Below, piece by piece: positions 58,674-64,000 of a DNA stretch of 64,000 nt (positions within the stretch are counted from its first letter, which is position 1; the number at the start of each line of letters is the position of its first letter). A program made the translations under genes and the position numbers. The stretch lies in contig NC_083388.1 in NCBI RefSeq assembly GCF_031755915.1, positions 3,541,501 to 3,605,500 on the forward strand, in the 5' to 3' direction. This stretch comes from Ziziphus jujuba (lineage: Eukaryota > Streptophyta > Magnoliopsida > Rosales > Rhamnaceae). The notes beneath the pieces are model-generated. The model had not been told where the DNA came from. It searched no databases and worked only from the letters and a program-made list of their open reading frames with translations.

Positions 58674-60533
58674 ATGGCTCAACCTGTGTTGCGTTTAGTG
58701 TGTTTGGTGTTCCTCTTGCTGGTTGTTTTGGCAGAGGGAGGTCCTCAAAAGCCTAAGAAAGTGAAATGCAAAGACAAAAAATACAAAAATTGTTACCACA
58801 AGGACTTATATTGCCCTGCATCCTGCCTTCGTTCCTGCTTTGTGGATTGTTCCACTTGCCAAACGGTTTGTACACCACCGCCCCCGCCTCCACCGTCACC
58901 TCCGCCGCCTCCGCCAAAATCTAAGAGGCTGCGATCTCCACCTCCTCCCAAGGTGCATCCTTCCCCTCCGCTTCCTCCGACCACCTATACCCCTCCCTCA
59001 CCTCCACCTCCAACTAGTTTAAGTCCGTCATCTTGGTATCCTCCTCCACCTCCGGCTTCTTCGGAGGTTTCGGGAGCAAAGAGAGTAAAATGCAAGAACA
59101 ATAACTATCCTCATTGCTACGGCATGGAGCTACGTTGTCCCAGCAGTTGTCCTGAGCAATGTGAGGTGGACTGCGTTACATGCAGTCCCGTTTGTAGTAA
59201 GTTTCCACCAACTTCAGTATTTGTGTGTATTATAATGTAGTGACAAATAAATATGCATGAAATCCTTTTGAGATTTAATTTTAATTTATTATTATTATTT
59301 TTTTTAATCACTATGTATGGCCAACATTGTTTCTAATTAAGTAAAAGATAAAAATATTGTTGAAGAGAAGAATATGGCATTGCATGCATGAAATTTTGTT
59401 TTCACTCAATTTTATTATTAACAAATTAATGTTAAAACTAGAACATTTACATTTTTTAGTTTTGGCCAAGATGAAAAAAAATTATTATTTTCTTTAATTT
59501 TATATTTTTTTTCCATTAATTACAAAAACACATTGACATTTTAATCAATAATATTTATAATAGATTGACATTTTAATCAATAGTATTTATAATAGTAACA
59601 TCAAAGACATGAATAGTAACATTTTATTATTATTATTATTATTATTGAAATTGTACCGTGGCCAAGATGAGAAAGATGTATTTCAATCATGTTCAAATTT
59701 TTGATAATAATATAACAATCAAACTTGAATCTTTTGAATGTACAGACTGCAACAGGCCAGGCGCAGTCTGCCAGGACCCTCGATTCATCGGCGGCGATGG
59801 AATCACATTCTACTTCCACGGCAAGAAGGACAAAGATTTCTGCATAGTTTCCGACACAAACCTCCACATCAACGCCCATTTCATCGGAAAACGAAACCAA
59901 AACATGAAAAGAGACTTCACTTGGGTCCAATCCCTCGGAATTCTCTTCGACAACCACAAACTCTCCATCGGTGCAAAGAACACATCCACATGGGACGACA
60001 CCGTGGACCGCCTCTCCTTATCATTCGACGGCGAACCCATCTTCCTTCCCGATATCGAAGGCGCCAAATGGAATCCAACAACATCATCACAGGATGTCAC
60101 CATCACAAGGACCCAAAATGCAAATTCCATTGAAGTCCAAGTGGAAGGAAATTTCAGGATCAAAGCAAATGTGGTTCCCATAACCGAGAAAGATTCGGTG
60201 ATACATAAATATGGGATTACCAAAGAGGATTGCTTTGCTCACCTTGATTTGAGCTTCAAGTTTTACTCACTGAGTGGGGATGTTAATGGAGTCTTGGGCC
60301 AGACATATGGAAACAAGTATGTGAGTAGGGTTAAGATGGGGGTGAGTATGCCAGTTCTAGGTGGTGATAGAGAATTCGCATCTTCAAGTATATTTGCCAC
60401 GGATTGTGAAGTTTCAAGATTCAATATTAATAATGGAGAGTCTAAGGGCAATTCTTCCTCGGAGAATTATGAGTTTGTGAAAATGAAATGTGATAGCAGG
60501 ATGGATGGTAGAGGTGTTGTGTGCAAGAGATAA
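58674..60533 (+). CDS. Secreted root-cap family protein with Cys-rich modules and proline-rich linker
   Basis: Two exons, 58674-59196 and 59746-60533, encode 436 residues. Residues 1-20 form a signal peptide (LVCLVFLLLVVLA). Cys-rich module A (30-66) and module B (138-174) have identical spacing, with Cys at module positions 3, 11, 18, 22, 26, 30, 33 and 37. They flank an extensin-like linker (67-137) rich in SPPPP. The intron falls right after module B. The second exon encodes the root-cap domain (NCNRPGAVCQDPRFIGGDG near its start, VLGQTYGNKYV near 360). Related plant proteins are secreted and often expressed in root cap or late embryo; the molecular function is unknown. The linker suggests cell-wall association. 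Confidence 0.93.
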
Positions 60534-60978
60534 AAGATTTCTGAATTACGTATAATTTATAGTATTATATATACACACACAATTCACCCTGTCTTTGTTG
60601 GTGAGAAATAAGCTGTCCATGATGACACCAAATTGTAACAATAAGGCCAGGCTTAAAATATAGTGGTTGTGTTTAGCCATGGCCGATTGATTTCAATGTT
60701 TTTTTTTTAAAAAAATTAAAAAATTTAATTTGTTTTGAATTTGTTGTGCTCAATAAATGTATTATATTACATAATTCAATGTTTTTTAAATTAAAAAAAT
60801 TATTTTTGTTATAAATTTGTTGTGTTTAATAAATGTATTATATCACATAATTACTTTTTTTTTTGTTATTAAATTTAACCTATCATCGGGCAAAGAATTA
60901 TTAAATTTAATTTTTTGTCCATGACAGCTGACCTCTTGATATATTTCCTGCTCAGAAACTTACGAGGAGAATTAGTAC

Positions 60979-61080
60979 CTTAGCAGTAACTTCAGATCTT
61001 CGGTTTGTAGAGCCAAATCAACGAAATCCTCATCAACATCTTCAGTATCTTCACTAACAGCTACCTCATTGCCTTTGATT
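60979..61080 (-). pseudogene. Coding-like acidic segment between the root-cap copies
   Basis: On the minus strand, 61080-60979 is open and protein-like: NEVAVSEDTEDVDEDFVDLA, then LQTEDLKLLL, ending at a GTACTA donor-like site. Flanks are not coding. The family is not recognised. It resembles a captured exon of an acidic protein and lies exactly near the junction of the tandem duplication. Confidence 0.35.
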
Positions 61081-61084
61081 TGGT

Positions 61085-61643
61085 AAGTAATGGTATTTGT
61101 TTCTCTAACGTTGGTCTCCCTATAAAGTTGTGGTTGGTGTCGTATTATAGGTTTAATTTTCTCAAATCCATTTGTTTTTTTTTGCTTTTTTTTATTATTA
61201 TTTTTTTAATAATACTGAGAAAGTATGGACTTTGCTATGCCATTGCCATTACCATTTCGAAGGGACAATTCATTTGTTAGCGTTTTGTGCTTGAGGTGTT
61301 AGAAATTATATATGCATATATAATATGGTAAATTGGCAATGATTTTTTTTTCTTAAATATTACAATATGGTAATTATGGTAAAAATTATAAGTATAAAAT
61401 ATGATCATGTAACAAAAACAGAATGAATAGCATGCGTTGGTGCCCTAGAAAATCAACGCCCTAGAAAACCGACTAGAAAGCCCTGCCCTTCTACATCCAA
61501 ATTACCAAAATTTTGCGTAGTTTCACTTCAAAAATTGGAAAAATAATATAAACCTTTATTTTAATCCAAAGCCGGTTTCGATGTCATTAGAATTTATAAC
61601 TGCATATTTTAAAAAATAATATGCCGATCAAATAGAGCTATAG

Positions 61644-61685
<42 letters not shown>

Positions 61686-62458
61686 GAATTAATTTAATTT
61701 GTTATGATCATAAACCTTGAATCGGGTGAAGTTGTATATTTTCAAACTCAATTGGTGGAAGAAATCTAAGGCTTTATTACTTGCGATCTAGATTTCTTAC
61801 ATTTTCCGATACGCGAAAAGAGGATTGTATATAATAGTTTTAAAAACAAATAAAAGAATCTTGTAAAAGAAAGATGTGCAAATCAAGAATTCTGGGACCA
61901 AATAAACTAAGAGACTTAGAAATAGAAAAACAACAAAATAAAAAACCAGAAAAAAAAAAAAAAAAAAAAAAAAAAAAACACATAGACTTGCTCAAAAGTC
62001 ACCACCACGGACACAACGGACAAGGTGGAGGGTGGAATCGTTCTAAATGTTGTAATCACAAAGGGTGCGATCATCCTCCAACTGCTTCCCAGCAAAGATA
62101 AAACGCTGTTGGTATGGTGGAATTCCCTTTTTGTCCCGGATCTTAGCTTTGATTTTGTTAATGGTAGTTACTTAAATTATCATTTAATATTATAGATTTG
62201 CTGATAATGGTTTATCAATAATAATAAATAATATGTTTTTAATTTTTTAATTTTTTATTATTTATAAAACAAGTGCATACCGGTCAAAGTAAGTAAATAA
62301 CACTCCACGTACCAAAGCAAGCTTATGATTGCTAGATTTTATAGGTTTACAATATTTTACTTGGATATCAGTCGTTCTTCGAACTCCCTGTATAAAAAAT
62401 ATTAATTTCCATGCAATCTCATATCACAAAACCAATTATCATTAGTGCCAAATAGCTT
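61085..62458 (+). repeat. Right duplication arm: upstream region of the root-cap pseudogene
   Basis: Similarity to 57870-58673 is collinear but interrupted. Shared blocks include ccctataaagttg (61120), gaatcgggt (61720), gcgatctagattt (61786), tccacgtac (62303) and TATAAAA (62391). Compared with the left arm, this arm gained a (CT)n(TA)n microsatellite at 61643-61685 and about 390 bases at 61890-62278, which contain a poly(A) tract (about 61951-61978) and an antisense ubiquitin fragment. Confidence 0.8.
62001..62168 (-). pseudogene. Ubiquitin pseudogene fragment, antisense
   Basis: The minus strand encodes a degenerate ubiquitin from about residue 22 to the C terminus: [37 protein letters not shown], a stop where Gln/Lys is expected, then DSTLHLVRCVRGG. 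Ubiquitin normally has [26 protein letters not shown]. The N-terminal third is missing. Several substitutions, including the stop, show it is not functional. It sits in the extra DNA of the right duplication arm and is absent from the left arm. Confidence 0.88.
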
Positions 62459-63530
62459 AATGTGTGTGCTGCTTTTAGTGTGCTTTTGGTCTTCCTCTTG
62501 CTGGTCGATTTGGCAGATGTGGGAAGCTTAAAAGCCTAAATGCAAAGTCAAAAAAAATACAAAAATTGTTACCACAAGGACTTGTATTTCCCTACATATA
62601 TCCCTGCTTTCATACCTGCTTTGTGGATTATTCCACTTGCCAACCAGTCTGTACGCTGCATTACTTTACTTGCAGTCCCGTTATTAGGAAGTCTTTACCG
62701 ACTTCATTATTTATGTTATGTGTATTGTATACAAATAAATATGAAATCTTTTGAGTTTTTATTTTATTGTATTTTTAATTTTCTGCGCTTCTTTTATTAA
62801 AAAAAAATATAAATAAATGAAAATCCATATTATATAAGTTTAAGTTTTTGAGATCAGTGATAATTCAACATGGTATCAGAGTCAAAAGTTCTAAGTTCAA
62901 AACTCTATAACTCCATCTAAAATAAATAAATAAATTAATTAAAAACACATAAAGACCCAGAAGGATCAGCGGTAATTCAACATCTTTATGACCATATATA
63001 TGGATTGCCTGCATGAAATTTTGTTTTCACTCAATTTTATTAACAAATTAATTAATGAGAACAAATTTTTTTTCTCTTAGCCATGATGAAGGTACTAAAT
63101 TTTATTCTTTGCTTAGATGTTTTGCATTAATTACAAACACATTGACATTTTAATCGCTAGTAATGGCAATAATAATATTAGTGGCGTTTATAGTAATTTT
63201 TTTTTATTATTATTGTTGAAATTATATCCTTGACCAAGATGAGAAGGTATATTTAATCATTTTCATTTTCTGATAATTAACAATCAAGTTTTACTCTATG
63301 AGTGATAGAGTGTTGGGCCAGACATTTGGAAAGAAGTATGTGATTAGGATTAAGATGGGGGTGAGCATGCCAATTCTAGACGGTGATACAGAATCTGCAT
63401 CTTCAAGTCTATTTTGCCACGGACTCTGAAGTTTCAAAATTTAGTATTAATGGAGACTCTACGGCAATTCTTCGTCGGAGAACCATGAGTTTATGAATAT
63501 GAATTGTGATGGTATATAATCAATGTAACT
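62459..63530 (+). pseudogene. Decayed tandem copy of the root-cap gene
   Basis: Remnants appear in order. The signal-peptide region (62466-62520) has ATG lost and an in-frame stop after the leader. Cys-rich module A follows (62537-62655, frameshifted). The text then jumps directly to the module B end (tgcagtcccgtt, about 62670-62682), so the proline linker is deleted. A shortened intron precedes a small exon 2 remnant (about 63283-63520) matching 60259-60495, with the first two thirds of the root-cap domain missing. Frameshifts occur near 63412 and 63462. The 3' flank also matches (aagctgt...aggccaggctta). It is not translatable. Confidence 0.9.
62871..62917 (+). other. LTR/primer-site-like phrase in the pseudogene intron
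   Basis: acatggtatcagagtcaaaa resembles the tRNA-Met primer-binding site that follows plant LTRs, here followed by aagttctaagttcaaaactc. No LTR ends are clear around it; it is probably a small retroelement remnant absent from the parent gene. Confidence 0.35.
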
Positions 63531-64000
63531 AATTGAATGCTTAAAAATTAAATTATATATATCGTACTATTTAAACACACACAATTCACTCTCTCTGTTG
63601 GTAAAAAATAAGCTGTGTATGAAGACATTGTACGGAACAAATTATAATAATTAGGCCAGGCTTAGAAAGTAGTGGTATGTCTAGCCATGGCTGAGTGATT
63701 TGTAATGTTTTTATCTTTTCAAATTAAAAAATTGAATTTGTTATAAGATTGTTGCGCTTGATAAATGTATTATGTCGCATAATTATTATTATTATTTTTT
63801 TGTTTAGAATATCACATAATTAAATTGATATTCAAAATTTGATAAATTAATTTGATGTGTGTATTGTTATTATTTCAGTTGCTTGTAAAACCCAAAATAG
63901 CTATATAATTGTGTTGCGAAGACAAAGCCTTTACGATCCATTATTTTATTATTGCTTTTGGTTATTTATTTATTTATTTTTATTTATTTTTCTATATGAT
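63531..64000. other. 3' flank of the root-cap pseudogene
   Basis: Up to about 63790 the sequence parallels 60534-60850 (aataagctgt, aggccaggctta, agccatggc, tgttataa...ttgataaatgtatta). Beyond that it is AT-rich, with TTTA repeats at the window end. No gene was seen. Confidence 0.6.

Noticed and set aside
58793..58984. Minus-strand Gly-rich ORF
   Set aside because: It is the antisense shadow of the proline-rich linker of the root-cap gene.
1..64000. CRISPR arrays, bacterial operons, rRNA or intact tRNA genes
   Set aside because: No evenly spaced repeat-spacer pattern and no clover-leaf or rRNA core sequence was seen; gene structure is eukaryotic throughout.

Overview
This window is nuclear DNA of a flowering plant, probably a eudicot. 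It is AT-rich, its genes carry many GT-AG introns, and it contains plant-type genes (root-cap protein, acidic ribosomal protein P2, histidine phosphotransfer protein, plastid-type aldo/keto reductase). Helitron, hAT-like, MITE-like, SINE-like and LINE-derived debris and many microsatellites lie between and inside the genes. The species cannot be named from the sequence alone. All exon structures were derived by hand from splice sites, reading phase and known protein families; none is supported by transcripts.

Layout. 1-2899: the 3' end of a Helitron, with a frameshifted helicase, nested repeats, an LTR-like piece and a textbook hairpin-CTAG terminus. 3597-5694 (+): a small six-exon gene for a 175-residue protein with four cysteines exactly ten residues apart (twin CX9C). 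6632-31591 (-): a complete 49-exon gene for the catalytic subunit of DNA polymerase epsilon (2202 residues). Its introns hold a hAT-like element, a foldback MITE, a perfect 16-bp inverted repeat and several short tandem duplications. 31592-36445: a gene-poor interval with transposon remnants. 36446-37625 (+): acidic ribosomal protein P2, with telo-boxes around its TATA box. 37626-43668: another gene-poor interval with SINE-like, MITE-like and captured-gene fragments. 43669-46675 (-): an aldo/keto reductase with two homologous, phase-matched first exons. It is head-to-head with the Golgi Qb-SNARE membrin (46973-48692, +). 49414-53618 (-): an atypical histidine-containing phosphotransfer protein. 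58674-60533 (+): a secreted root-cap family protein with two Cys-rich modules around a proline-rich linker. It is followed by a decayed tandem copy (62459-63530) whose upstream region carries an antisense ubiquitin fragment.

The genes belong to unrelated housekeeping and signalling processes (replication, translation, Golgi traffic, cytokinin-type phosphorelay, cell wall or secretion), as is normal in a plant genome. They do not form a functional cluster. The most interesting points are the evenly spaced twin CX9C protein, the duplicated first exon of the reductase, the altered HPt motif, and the root-cap duplication with its ubiquitin insert. I saw no CRISPR array, no intact tRNA or rRNA gene, and no clear novel multi-gene system.
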